Source of the DNA: JBFWNZ01 sp050250795 | GTDB lineage: Bacteria; Pseudomonadota; Alphaproteobacteria; UBA8366 | Assembly (NCBI GenBank): GCA_050250795.1 | Contig: JBFWNZ010000242.1 | Coordinates: 1-6,166, forward strand | Direction: 5' to 3' | DNA: 6,166 nt | Part shown: positions 1-6,017 of the stretch, piece after piece | How the letters are laid out: every line of letters starts with the position of its first letter | Numbering within the stretch: the first letter of the stretch is position 1 | The notes under the pieces: model-generated | Database searches by the model: none | What the model was told of the DNA's origin: nothing | What the model saw: the letters and a program-made list of their open reading frames with translations, nothing else | Program-made: the position numbers and the translations under genes

Positions 1-2
1 CA

Positions 3-896
3 GCCCTCCAGCGACTTGCGCGGAACCCGCCGGAAACATTACTGGTCGCCACGGCAGAGCCGATCGACGCCGTCCGCGGCGCGATGCTTCTCAAAGCCGC
101 CATTCCCGCAATCCAGATCCGGGCCCGCAGCCTGCGCCAGGAGATCGACGGGCTGGAGCGCGTCCGCGCCGAGATCGGCGGAGAGATGGAGCGCTTCACC
201 CAGGCGAACGCCGGTCTTGCGCGGGAACGCAAGCGTCTCGACACCCTGCTGGCGGCGAAGGCGGCGATGCAGAACAAGACCGATGCGCAACGCGATCAAA
301 CCGCCAAGCAGGTTGCGGCACTGACACAGAAGGCAGCGACGCTCCGCGAACTGTTCGAGCGGCTTGAGGAAGCGGCGCCGGCACCGCCGCCGTCCCGACC
401 GGATATCGCGCCGCCATCGCGGCCAAGCAATGGACCGGCGCCGACAAATCCGCCTGCCACGCTTCCGTCTGGGCCGCCGCCCCAGGGCGTGCGCAGCTTC
501 CCGGCCGACGGCACCGTGACAATGCCGGTGCAGGGTCGCATGACCGAGCGCTACGGCCAGGCGACCGGCTTCGGCGGCACGTCGAAAGGGCTCAGCTTCT
601 CCACGCGCGAATCCGCCCAGGTGGTTGCGCCCTATGATGGCCGCGTCATGTTCGCCGGTCCGTTTCGCGGCTATGGGCAAATCTTGATAATCGAGCACCG
701 CGGCGGATATCATACGCTGCTCGCGGGTTTGCAGCGGGTCGACGGACAGGTCGGCCAATGGGTTCTCGCCGGCGAGCCGGTGGGCGTCATGGGAAGCGAG
801 GGGACGCCCACTTTGTATGTCGAGTTGCGCCGTAACGGCCAGCCGATCAACCCGCTTCCCTGGTTCGCAGCTGACACCAACAAGGTCCGCGGATGA
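3..896 (+). CDS. envC: EnvC-type murein hydrolase activator, 5'-truncated
   Basis: This is the C-terminal 297 residues of an EnvC/NlpD-like periplasmic protein; the reading frame is open to the left edge, so the start and signal peptide lie outside the window. Visible order: a helical, charged coiled-coil region (about residues 36-125), a Pro-rich linker (about 125-163), then a LytM/peptidase M23 fold (about 165-290). The M23 zinc site is degenerate. The segment that should carry HxxxD reads SKGLSFS, and the final HxH region reads TLYVELR, so the two motifs lack their usual His and Asp ligands. In the EnvC family this loss is normal: the domain binds and activates N-acetylmuramoyl-L-alanine amidases during septal splitting and does not cut peptidoglycan itself. 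The gene overlaps ctpA by ATGA, which suggests translational coupling. An opening such as ALQRLARNPPETLLV also resembles alphaproteobacterial EnvC. Family assignment is firm; the amidase partner is inferred. Confidence 0.9.
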   Translation, partial: ALQRLARNPPETLLVATAEPIDAVRGAMLLKAAIPAIQIRARSLRQEIDGLERVRAEIGGEMERFTQANAGLARERKRLDTLLAAKAAMQNKTDAQRDQTAKQVAALTQKAATLRELFERLEEAAPAPPPSRPDIAPPSRPSNGPAPTNPPATLPSGPPPQGVRSFPADGTVTMPVQGRMTERYGQATGFGGTSKGLSFSTRESAQVVAPYDGRVMFAGPFRGYGQILIIEHRGGYHTLLAGLQRVDGQVGQWVLAGEPVGVMGSEGTPTLYVELRRNGQPINPLPWFAADTNKVRG

Positions 897-2260
897 TGCA
901 GATTATGCCTAAGAGGGTTCTCCCGGCCCTCGCTACGGTCGCGCTCATGGCAATTGCGGTGCCCATCGCGCTTGCGGCGCCGCCCCAGGAGAACAAGGCA
1001 GAGACCTATCGTCTGCTGGAACTGTTCGGCGACGCCTTCGAGCGGGTTCGCGCGGACTATGTTGAGAAGGTCAGCGACGAAGAGCTGATCGAGGCGGCGA
1101 TCGAGGGAATGCTGACGCATCTCGATCCGCATTCCGCCTATCTCAACAAGAAAAGCTTCAAGGAGATGCAGGTCCAGACGAAGGGCGAGTTCGGCGGCCT
1201 GGGCATCGAAGTCACGATGGACAAGGGCTTCGTCAAGGTCGTCTCGCCCATCGACGAAACGCCGGCCTTCCGGGCCGGCCTTCAGGCCGGGGACCTGATC
1301 ACGCATCTCGATACGGAGAGCGTTCAAGGCCTGACGCTGAACGAAGCGGTCGAGCGGATGCGGGGGCCCGTCGGGACCGACATCAAGCTCACCATCCGCC
1401 GCGGCACCAAGGATGCCTTCGACGTGACCCTGACCCGCGACCGGATTCAGATCCGCTCGGTCCGGTCGCGCACGGAAGGGCAAGCCGCTTATATCCGGAT
1501 CACGAGCTTCAGCGAAAAGACGACGGAGAACCTGAAACAGGCCGTCGACCAGCTCAACAAGGAGCTGGGCGACAAGCTGAACGGATATATCCTGGATCTG
1601 CGCAACAACCCCGGCGGGTTGCTGGATCAGGCTGTGAGCGTCTCCGATGCATTCCTGGAGCGCGGCGAGATCGTGTCCACCCGCGGCCGGGAGGAGGATG
1701 CCGCCCAGCGCTTCCAGGCCACGGCCGGCGATATCGCAGGCGGCAAGCCGATCGTCGTCCTGATCAATGGCGGTTCGGCGTCAGCCTCGGAAATCGTGGC
1801 CGGCGCCCTGCAGGATCATCGCCGCGCGATTCTTCTCGGCACCAAATCCTTCGGCAAGGGCTCGGTCCAGACGATCATCCCATTGAATCGCAACGGTGCG
1901 ATCAAGCTCACCACCCAGCGCTATTACACGCCGTCGGGCCGTTCGATCCAGGCGAAGGGCATCGAGCCCGACATCATGGTCGAACAGGCACGCCTGGAGC
2001 GGATCGATGCCGGCGTTCAGCGTAAGGAAGCCGACCTTCGCGGCGCGCTCGATCTTCCGGCAGAGCAGCCGCAGGCGGCCCCGGCAAAGCCGGGCGCCGA
2101 CTCCAAGGCTCCCGCCGGATCGGATAAGGGCAGCAACGCCGCACCGACCCAGGCACCGGATGCGCCGGCGGAGATCGGATCGAGCGAGGACTATCAACTG
2201 GCCCGGGCACTCGACCTGTTGCGAGGCATCTCGCTCTACCGGACTCGTGCGGTAAACTGA
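893..2260 (+). CDS. ctpA: S41 family carboxyl-terminal processing protease
   Basis: A 455-residue periplasmic serine protease of the CtpA/Tsp family, which trims or degrades exported proteins from their C-termini. Residues 1-29 form a signal peptide (basic MPKR, hydrophobic core, ALA cleavage site near 27-29). A PDZ domain follows at about 95-180 with a GLGIEV opening. The S41 core covers about 195-365, with LDLRNNPGG at 235-242. By alignment with the known Ser/Lys dyad, the catalytic residues are Ser297 in GGSASASE and Lys322 in SFGKGSVQ; they are 25 residues apart as in Tsp, and Gln326 is the usual helper. After residue 387 comes an Ala/Pro/Lys-rich, probably disordered stretch, then a short helical C-terminus. 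Start at 893: ATG overlapping the envC stop, with AAGG at 882-885, 7 nt upstream. ATGs at 896 and 905 are alternatives. Neighbours envC and the deacetylase gene suggest an envelope remodelling operon; the substrate is unknown. Confidence 0.95.
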   Translation: MMQIMPKRVLPALATVALMAIAVPIALAAPPQENKAETYRLLELFGDAFERVRADYVEKVSDEELIEAAIEGMLTHLDPHSAYLNKKSFKEMQVQTKGEFGGLGIEVTMDKGFVKVVSPIDETPAFRAGLQAGDLITHLDTESVQGLTLNEAVERMRGPVGTDIKLTIRRGTKDAFDVTLTRDRIQIRSVRSRTEGQAAYIRITSFSEKTTENLKQAVDQLNKELGDKLNGYILDLRNNPGGLLDQAVSVSDAFLERGEIVSTRGREEDAAQRFQATAGDIAGGKPIVVLINGGSASASEIVAGALQDHRRAILLGTKSFGKGSVQTIIPLNRNGAIKLTTQRYYTPSGRSIQAKGIEPDIMVEQARLERIDAGVQRKEADLRGALDLPAEQPQAAPAKPGADSKAPAGSDKGSNAAPTQAPDAPAEIGSSEDYQLARALDLLRGISLYRTRAVN

Positions 2261-2271
2261 CGGCCCGCGGC

Positions 2272-2286
2272 CCGGCATCGTGCCGG
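2272..2286 (+). repeat. Short GC-rich hairpin in the ctpA-deacetylase gap
   Basis: CCGGCA (2272-2277), loop TCG, TGCCGG (2281-2286): a perfect 6-bp inverted repeat 11 bp after the ctpA stop. No T-run follows, so it is not a standard intrinsic terminator. It could protect the ctpA mRNA 3' end or cause partial attenuation within the operon. In DNA this GC-rich it could also be chance. Confidence 0.35.
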
Positions 2287-2345
2287 CTGCCTGCGCTCCC
2301 CGACGGCGGTGACGCCATCTGGGAAAGATCGAGGGATCAAGGCCG

Positions 2346-3530
2346 TTGAAGTTTCCGTCCCTGCGCAGGGCAAAGCCGGTCGAACCGATGGATGAGGACG
2401 ACGAGTCCGACTTCATCCCGCCGGAGAAGCCTGTCAACGTCGGCAAGATCCTGCTGATCTGCGCATGGGTCGCTACGTTGCTCGGCATTGCGGGTGTCGT
2501 GCTGTGGCTGGTCCTCGCCAAAGACTCGATCATGGCGGAGATCGATGCGCAGCGGCCGCAGATGCGCATGTCCGTGGCCAACGCCCTTTCCCGGACCGAA
2601 CCGAGCCCGGCCCCGCCCGCCGCGCCGCACAACCCGCAGCAGCCTTCGCCGGACGCCCCGAAAGCGCAGGCCGAGCCGCCGCCCTCGTCCAATGCGGCAC
2701 CCGCCGAACCGACGGCCGTGCTGCATCCGCATCCGGATCCTGCCCTCATCGAGCAGAGCGATCTCGGTCCCTTGCCGAAAATCGATGCGGAAGGCCGCGA
2801 GCCCTGGAAGGTCTACGGGCGTCCGTTCAGCCGGCTCGACCAGCGCCCGCGCATCGCGATCATCCTGACCGGCATGGGCGTATCGGCATCGACCACGCAG
2901 AGTGCCATCACGGACACGCCCGGTCCCGTCAGTTTCGCATTCCAGCCTTTCGCCCGCGATCTGGGAAGCTGGGTCGACAGGACCCGCGCCGCCGGGCACG
3001 AAGTTCTGCTGAACCTGCCATTGGAGCCCGTCGGGTTCCCTCGTAACGACCCCGGACCCTATGCGCTCCTCACCGGCGCCAAGCAGGAGGAGAACCAGCG
3101 CCGGCTCGATTGGATTCTCAGCCGCATGACCGGATATGTGGGCGTTCTCAACTTCATGGGCTCGAAATTCACCGCCGATGAAGCCGCCGTCCGCGATGTG
3201 GTGGCCGCGCTGAAACGACGCGGGCTCATGGTCGTCGACGCCCGGGAGACACCCCTGAGCGTCGTCGGGCGTGTTGCCAAGGCAACCGGCTTGCCGATTG
3301 CCACCGTCGATAGCCTCATCGACGGCGCACCGAACCGTGCATCGATCGACGAACGGCTTTCGGAACTGGAAACCAAAGCCGCCAATGCCGGCAGTGCCGT
3401 CGGAATCGCTCGCGCTTATCCGATCACCCTGGAACGGTTGAAGCGCTGGGCCGACGGGCTGGCAGCGAAGGGTTTCGTGCTTGCGCCGGTTTCTGCCGTC
3501 GCAGTGGTTTCATCCGCGCCCGGGCAATAG
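2346..3530 (+). CDS. Divergent polysaccharide deacetylase family protein, membrane-anchored
   Basis: A 394-residue protein of the YibQ/DUF610 (divergent polysaccharide deacetylase) family, a NodB-like barrel found beside envC and ctpA in many Proteobacteria. An acidic N-terminal tail (residues 1-33) precedes one transmembrane helix at about 34-58. A Pro/Ala-rich linker follows (about 82-135), then the domain at about 165-388. Conserved features seen: IAIILTGMG at 170-178, the GHEVLLNLPLEP strand at 217-228, NDPGP at 234-238, NFMGSKFT at 269-276, and VVDARETP at 296-303. The Asp-Asp pair usual after the first strand is Thr175-Gly176 here, and the His usual in NHMGS is Phe270, so metal-dependent deacetylation is doubtful. 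The predicted topology puts the domain in the periplasm. Start: TTG at 2346, with GAGG at 2331-2334 and AAGG at 2339-2342; an in-frame TGA at 2310 bars longer versions. ATG at 2388 (MDEDD) is the alternative. The true reaction is not known. Confidence 0.88.
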   Translation: MKFPSLRRAKPVEPMDEDDESDFIPPEKPVNVGKILLICAWVATLLGIAGVVLWLVLAKDSIMAEIDAQRPQMRMSVANALSRTEPSPAPPAAPHNPQQPSPDAPKAQAEPPPSSNAAPAEPTAVLHPHPDPALIEQSDLGPLPKIDAEGREPWKVYGRPFSRLDQRPRIAIILTGMGVSASTTQSAITDTPGPVSFAFQPFARDLGSWVDRTRAAGHEVLLNLPLEPVGFPRNDPGPYALLTGAKQEENQRRLDWILSRMTGYVGVLNFMGSKFTADEAAVRDVVAALKRRGLMVVDARETPLSVVGRVAKATGLPIATVDSLIDGAPNRASIDERLSELETKAANAGSAVGIARAYPITLERLKRWADGLAAKGFVLAPVSAVAVVSSAPGQ

Positions 3531-3542
3531 CCGCAGGAAACG

Positions 3543-4046
3543 ATGTCCCACGCCACACCGACGCAGGATTGCGACACTGACCCGAGCTATCGCCCTTGCG
3601 TGGGCATCATGCTGCTCAACCCCTCCGATTCGGTCTTTGTGGGGCGCCGCATCGATCTGCCGGGCGACCACTGGCAGATGCCGCAAGGCGGGATCGACCC
3701 CGGTGAAACGCCCCTGACCGCTGCGGTCCGGGAACTGCGCGAGGAAACCGGAACCGACAAGGCCGAACTCCTCGCCGAGTTTCCGGAATGGGTTCGATAC
3801 GACTTGCCGCCGGCATTCCGCGGCGGGGCCTGGGGTGGCCGCTATATCGGCCAGACGCAGCGCTGGTTCGCGATGCGGTTTACCGGACGCGATTCCGATA
3901 TCGATCTGCAGACGGAGCACCCCGAGTTCGTCGCCTGGAAGTGGGTGCCGATGGATACGGTTACGGAACTGGTCGTGGACTTCAAGCGCGCCTCTTACGG
4001 ACGCGTCGTCGCCGCATTCCGGCACCTGGTGCGGCCCCGGCCTTGA
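3543..4046 (+). CDS. rppH: RNA pyrophosphohydrolase (Nudix)
   Basis: A 167-residue Nudix hydrolase of the RppH/NudH (older name IalA) type. It converts 5'-triphosphate mRNA ends to monophosphate, which starts RNase E-type decay; cytoplasmic. The Nudix box GX5EX7REUXEEXGU runs from Gly49 to Thr71. Glu55, Arg63, Glu64, Glu67, Glu68 and Gly70 are all present, and the final U position is Thr. The RppH hallmark WQMPQGGI precedes and overlaps the box (44-51). YRPCVGIMLLN at 16-26 matches the usual opening strand. The aromatic-rich QRWFAMRF at 106-113 and EFVAWKWVP at 128-136 are also typical of RppH. Length is normal for the family. The ATG at 3543 has AGGA 4 nt upstream and lies 12 bp after the deacetylase stop, so the gene is probably read from the same operon. 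The close relative Ap4A hydrolase is the only realistic alternative. Confidence 0.95.
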   Translation: MSHATPTQDCDTDPSYRPCVGIMLLNPSDSVFVGRRIDLPGDHWQMPQGGIDPGETPLTAAVRELREETGTDKAELLAEFPEWVRYDLPPAFRGGAWGGRYIGQTQRWFAMRFTGRDSDIDLQTEHPEFVAWKWVPMDTVTELVVDFKRASYGRVVAAFRHLVRPRP

Positions 4047-4059
4047 TCGGCCGCATTTT
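4038..4059 (+). terminator. Possible weak intrinsic terminator at the end of rppH
   Basis: CGGCC (4038-4042), loop TTGATC, GGCCG (4049-4053), then CATTTT. The stem overlaps the rppH stop codon. A competing 6-bp pairing is GCGGCC (4031-4036) with GGCCGC (4049-4054). Four T's is a short tail, so termination is probably leaky if real. Its place at the end of a four-gene run, before a promoter-like sequence, supports the call. Confidence 0.35.
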
Positions 4060-4086
4060 GACTCTGATCCGCAACAATATTATCGT
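4058..4086 (+). promoter_or_regulatory. Sigma70-like promoter for the metalloprotease gene
   Basis: TTGACT at 4058-4063 matches the -35 consensus at 5 of 6. TATCGT at 4081-4086 lies at 17-bp spacing with 4 of 6 -10 matches. TATTAT at 4078-4083 is a better -10 (5 of 6) but at 14-bp spacing. The surrounding 4055-4100 is about 70% A+T by hand count, against a strongly GC-rich background. It falls in the only sizeable gap between genes on the plus strand. A start point near 4090-4095 would follow. No activator or repressor site was recognised. Confidence 0.45.
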
Positions 4087-4109
4087 TATTTGAGACAAAT
4101 TGGGGAAGT

Positions 4110-4138
4110 CTGCCTTGCGTTGCATGTGCGCGGGGCAG
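4110..4138 (+). other. 10-bp RNA hairpin in the leader of the metalloprotease gene
   Basis: CTGCCTTGCG (4110-4119) pairs with CGCGGGGCAG (4129-4138) over ten consecutive positions in RNA, eight Watson-Crick and two G-U. The 9-nt loop holds an in-frame ATG at 4124. It begins about 17-20 nt after the predicted transcription start. A following weaker pair is GTTCC (4148-4152) with GGAAC (4164-4168). I do not recognise a named riboswitch or RNA family. A role in translation control is a guess. Confidence 0.35.
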
Positions 4139-5092
4139 TCTCGTGTAGTTCCCGGTCAGGCACGGAACCGATCATTGGCTGCGGTGGCGTCACACTCGGG
4201 AGAAGGAAATGCGGCAGGCTACGCCTATGCCGCCATTCTTTCTGCGCGCGCGCCATCGGGCGAACGGGAAGCAGTCCCCGGCGGCCGCAGCGAACTCCGC
4301 AACGCCTCGGCGGCGGATCGGCTCGTCCGCAGCCGCAGTTCCGCTACATCCGACGGTGCGCAGAACGAGGCCGGCAGGCCGGCTGCCGCCGATCCTGCTG
4401 TAATCAAAGATGCCGTTCGCGGGAAGGGCCCGACGGGAAACGACGAAGCGAAATCCTTGTTTTCCGCACAGGAGGAGCAGACCCGCGACGGTGAGAAGGT
4501 CGGCGAGGACGGTCTGACCGACAGCGAGCGACGCGAGGTCGAACGCCTCAAGGCACGCGACCGCGAGGTCCGAGACCACGAACAAGCCCATGTCGCGGCC
4601 GGCGGTCCTTATGTCAGCGCGCCGTCCTTCCGGTTCGTTCGCGGCCCGGATGGTCAGTTCTATGCCGTGGGCGGCGAGGTCCAGATCGACGCAACCCCCG
4701 TGCCCGGCAACCCGCAGGCGACGATCCGCAAGATGGAGGTCGTGAAGCGGGCCGCTCTGGCACCGCAGCAGCCTTCAGCTCAGGACCGGCGCGTGGCGGC
4801 GCAGGCGGAGGCGCAGGCGATGCGTGCCCGCCGCCAGATCACCGAAATGGAGCGGGACGAGGCCGCTGCAGCGGCCGAACGGCGCGAAGCACAGTTGGCC
4901 GAACAGACGGGACAGCGGCGCACCCTTCCGGCCCCCGGTTCGGAACCCGCTTTCGATCCCGAGGCGCGATTCCGGCATGCCACCGGCGGCATCGGCGCAC
5001 CGCCGGGCACTGGCCTTGCCGGAGCGGGCAATCTCAAGACCGAGATCGCCGGCACGCTCGACGCCGGCGCTCTGTTCAATCTCGTCGCTTAG
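4124..5092 (+). CDS. SprA-related putative zinc metalloprotease
   Basis: A roughly 322-residue member of the SprA-related family (putative metalloprotease CJM1_0395 family); no substrate is established that I know of. The conserved core runs from LTDSERREVERLKARDREVRDHEQAH, through GGPYVSAPSFRF and GPDGQFYAVGGEVQID, to PGNPQATIRKMEVV. The HEQAH zinc motif (codons 4577-4591) supplies two His ligands and a catalytic Glu; Glu in GGEV (codon 4676) is a candidate third ligand. Upstream is a low-complexity, probably disordered stretch. Downstream is a charged Ala/Glu/Arg-rich coiled coil (about 4770-4915), then a Gly/Pro-rich tail ending in a mildly hydrophobic segment. No signal peptide is visible. 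The start is unresolved: ATG 4124 is reported because it is the only in-frame ATG upstream of the core, but TTG 4100, 4115 and 4175 and GTG 4184 are open too. The best ribosome-binding site serves an ATG at 4209 in another frame. The coding end is secure; it overlaps the opposing gene by 4 bp. Confidence 0.8.
   Translation: MCAGQSRVVPGQARNRSLAAVASHSGEGNAAGYAYAAILSARAPSGEREAVPGGRSELRNASAADRLVRSRSSATSDGAQNEAGRPAAADPAVIKDAVRGKGPTGNDEAKSLFSAQEEQTRDGEKVGEDGLTDSERREVERLKARDREVRDHEQAHVAAGGPYVSAPSFRFVRGPDGQFYAVGGEVQIDATPVPGNPQATIRKMEVVKRAALAPQQPSAQDRRVAAQAEAQAMRARRQITEMERDEAAAAAERREAQLAEQTGQRRTLPAPGSEPAFDPEARFRHATGGIGAPPGTGLAGAGNLKTEIAGTLDAGALFNLVA
4198..4211 (+). promoter_or_regulatory. Strong Shine-Dalgarno and ATG, out of frame with the metalloprotease CDS
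   Basis: GGGAG (4198-4202) and AAGGA (4203-4207) stand directly before ATG at 4209-4211. This is the best ribosome-binding site in the 4047-4250 region. The ATG opens a 64-codon frame ending at 4403 that is Arg/Pro-rich and looks like a shadow, while the metalloprotease frame here reads GNAAGYAYAAIL. A -1 slip, or one base missing just after the ATG, would join the two. Otherwise the site is chance or starts a short regulatory peptide. Confidence 0.35.
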
Positions 5093-5916
5093 GCAGCCCG
5101 CGCTTCCCGCGTTGCACGCCCGGCACGATACCGAACATAACGATAGGCAGCGCGAGCCAAACCCTCACCGGCCCAGAGGGGCAGTTCGAGGCCGACGGCC
5201 CGCAAGGTCATGCGGACCATCTGGCGAATATTGGCGCGATCGTAATGTGCGAGCGCCCGCACCATATAGGATGCCGCCGCCCGCTGCCGGTCATACGGCT
5301 CATCCATTGCAGCATTGGCCGCGTAATAGGCAAAACTGAGTTCGTCGTCCGTACTCTCGGCCATGCGCCCGATCGCGATGCTCAGCCTGCGAGCGCGGCT
5401 GATCGGCGCGACAGCCAGATAGCGTTCGAGGTGATCGCGGAACAGGCGGAAATGCCGCACCTCGTCCTGGGCGATCCGCCGGCAGATGTCCTTCAGGACC
5501 GGCTCGTCCGTGGCGGCCGTAAGCGCCGTGTAATATGAACTGGTTCCGACCTCCACCACGCAACGGGCAACGAGTTCGCCTGAACGCGATCCCCGGACCG
5601 AGGCCTCGACATCGACCGGAATGCGATAACCATCGCGAAAGCGGGATAGAGCCGCGTCGAAATCGAAATCGGGGTCGGCGCACTTGGCCCAGCGCGACAG
5701 CGCGAGACCATGCTGGATCTCTTCCTGACCCCAGGCACGCGCCGCCGCCTGGAACCCCTCATCGTCCGCAAAGACGTTGCAGAGATAGGCCACATAGTCG
5801 CCGGCATTGTATTCGACGAGAGCCGCAGCCTTGACGATGCAAAGCATCTCGGGATCGACACGGGACGCATCGAAGCGTTCCCAGGGAACATCGTCGAGGG
5901 TCCAGTAACCGGCCAT
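5089..5916 (-). CDS. Ferritin-like di-iron domain protein
   Basis: A 275-residue, mostly helical, soluble protein with a ferritin-like di-iron four-helix bundle. The ligand pattern is seen twice: Glu35 in ALVEYNAGDY, 30 residues, then Glu66-x2-His69 in WGQEEIQHG; and Glu122 in VVEVGTSSYY, 29 residues, then Glu152-x2-His155 in AQDEVRHF. These are the six ligands expected for a carboxylate-bridged di-iron centre, as in ribonucleotide reductase R2, acyl-ACP desaturase and rubrerythrin relatives. Helices continue to about residue 230, followed by a basic, Arg/Ala-rich C-terminus. It may be an oxidase, oxygenase or desaturase-like enzyme; the substrate cannot be told from sequence, and no partner reductase is in view. 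Start: ATG at 5916 (MAGYWTLDDVPW). A GTG at 5943 would add nine residues; neither has a clear Shine-Dalgarno. It converges on the metalloprotease gene, with stop regions overlapping at 5089-5092 and no terminator seen between. Confidence 0.85.
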   Translation of the reverse strand: MAGYWTLDDVPWERFDASRVDPEMLCIVKAAALVEYNAGDYVAYLCNVFADDEGFQAAARAWGQEEIQHGLALSRWAKCADPDFDFDAALSRFRDGYRIPVDVEASVRGSRSGELVARCVVEVGTSSYYTALTAATDEPVLKDICRRIAQDEVRHFRLFRDHLERYLAVAPISRARRLSIAIGRMAESTDDELSFAYYAANAAMDEPYDRQRAAASYMVRALAHYDRANIRQMVRMTLRAVGLELPLWAGEGLARAAYRYVRYRAGRATREARAA

Positions 5917-5962
5917 CGGTGACGCTTTCGCCCCTAGTTTCACGGCGGCACAATACCGCTTT

Positions 5963-5976
5963 CCCGCCCCGGCGGG
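5963..5976. repeat. GC-rich palindrome upstream of the ferritin-like gene
   Basis: CCCGCC (5963-5968), CC, GGCGGG (5971-5976): a perfect 6-bp inverted repeat with a 2-bp centre. It lies between the minus-strand gene pair, 20-47 bp before the candidate starts of the ferritin-like gene. It has no T-run on either strand. It could be an operator or a transcript hairpin; no known regulator motif matches by eye. Confidence 0.3.
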
Positions 5977-5986
5977 CAGGACATGA

Positions 5987-6017
5987 ATTAGATAGGGTGT
6001 CGAAGCCGGTTAGTAAA
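5987..6017 (-). promoter_or_regulatory. Weak promoter candidate for the ferritin-like gene
   Basis: Read on the minus strand, TTTACT (6017-6012; 4 of 6 to -35) and TCTAAT (5992-5987; 5 of 6 to -10) are separated by 19 bp, which is long. The -35 overlaps the last codons of the upstream gene. Plausible only because the intervening 5944-6009 stretch is the one non-coding gap before the ferritin-like gene. Read-through from upstream is equally possible. Confidence 0.2.

Noticed and set aside
39..758. Minus-strand open frame opposite envC
   Set aside because: Its composition is Arg/Ala/Gly-rich and it mirrors the coiled coil and LytM coding region; no independent evidence.
710..1483. Long minus-strand open frame opposite envC/ctpA
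   Set aside because: Antisense shadow in GC-rich DNA. The plus strand encodes well-recognised EnvC and CtpA, while the minus-strand product is Arg/Asp-rich with no recognisable domain.
1781..2999. Overlapping long minus-strand frames opposite ctpA and the deacetylase gene
   Set aside because: Low-complexity Gly/Arg/Ala-rich products, no family features, and they cross two real plus-strand genes and the gap between them.
4090..4208. Leader considered as a known riboswitch
   Set aside because: By eye I could not match the conserved cores of the cobalamin, glycine, FMN or SAM-II classes; a covariance-model search would be needed.
4209..4403. 64-codon frame with a strong ribosome-binding site
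   Set aside because: Not listed as a gene because the peptide is Arg/Pro-rich without recognisable features and lies inside the metalloprotease frame. It is kept only as a start or frameshift question.
5963..5976. Palindrome considered as an intrinsic terminator of the upstream minus-strand gene
   Set aside because: No T-run follows it on either strand and the loop is too small for a good stem without opening a base pair; listed only as a repeat.
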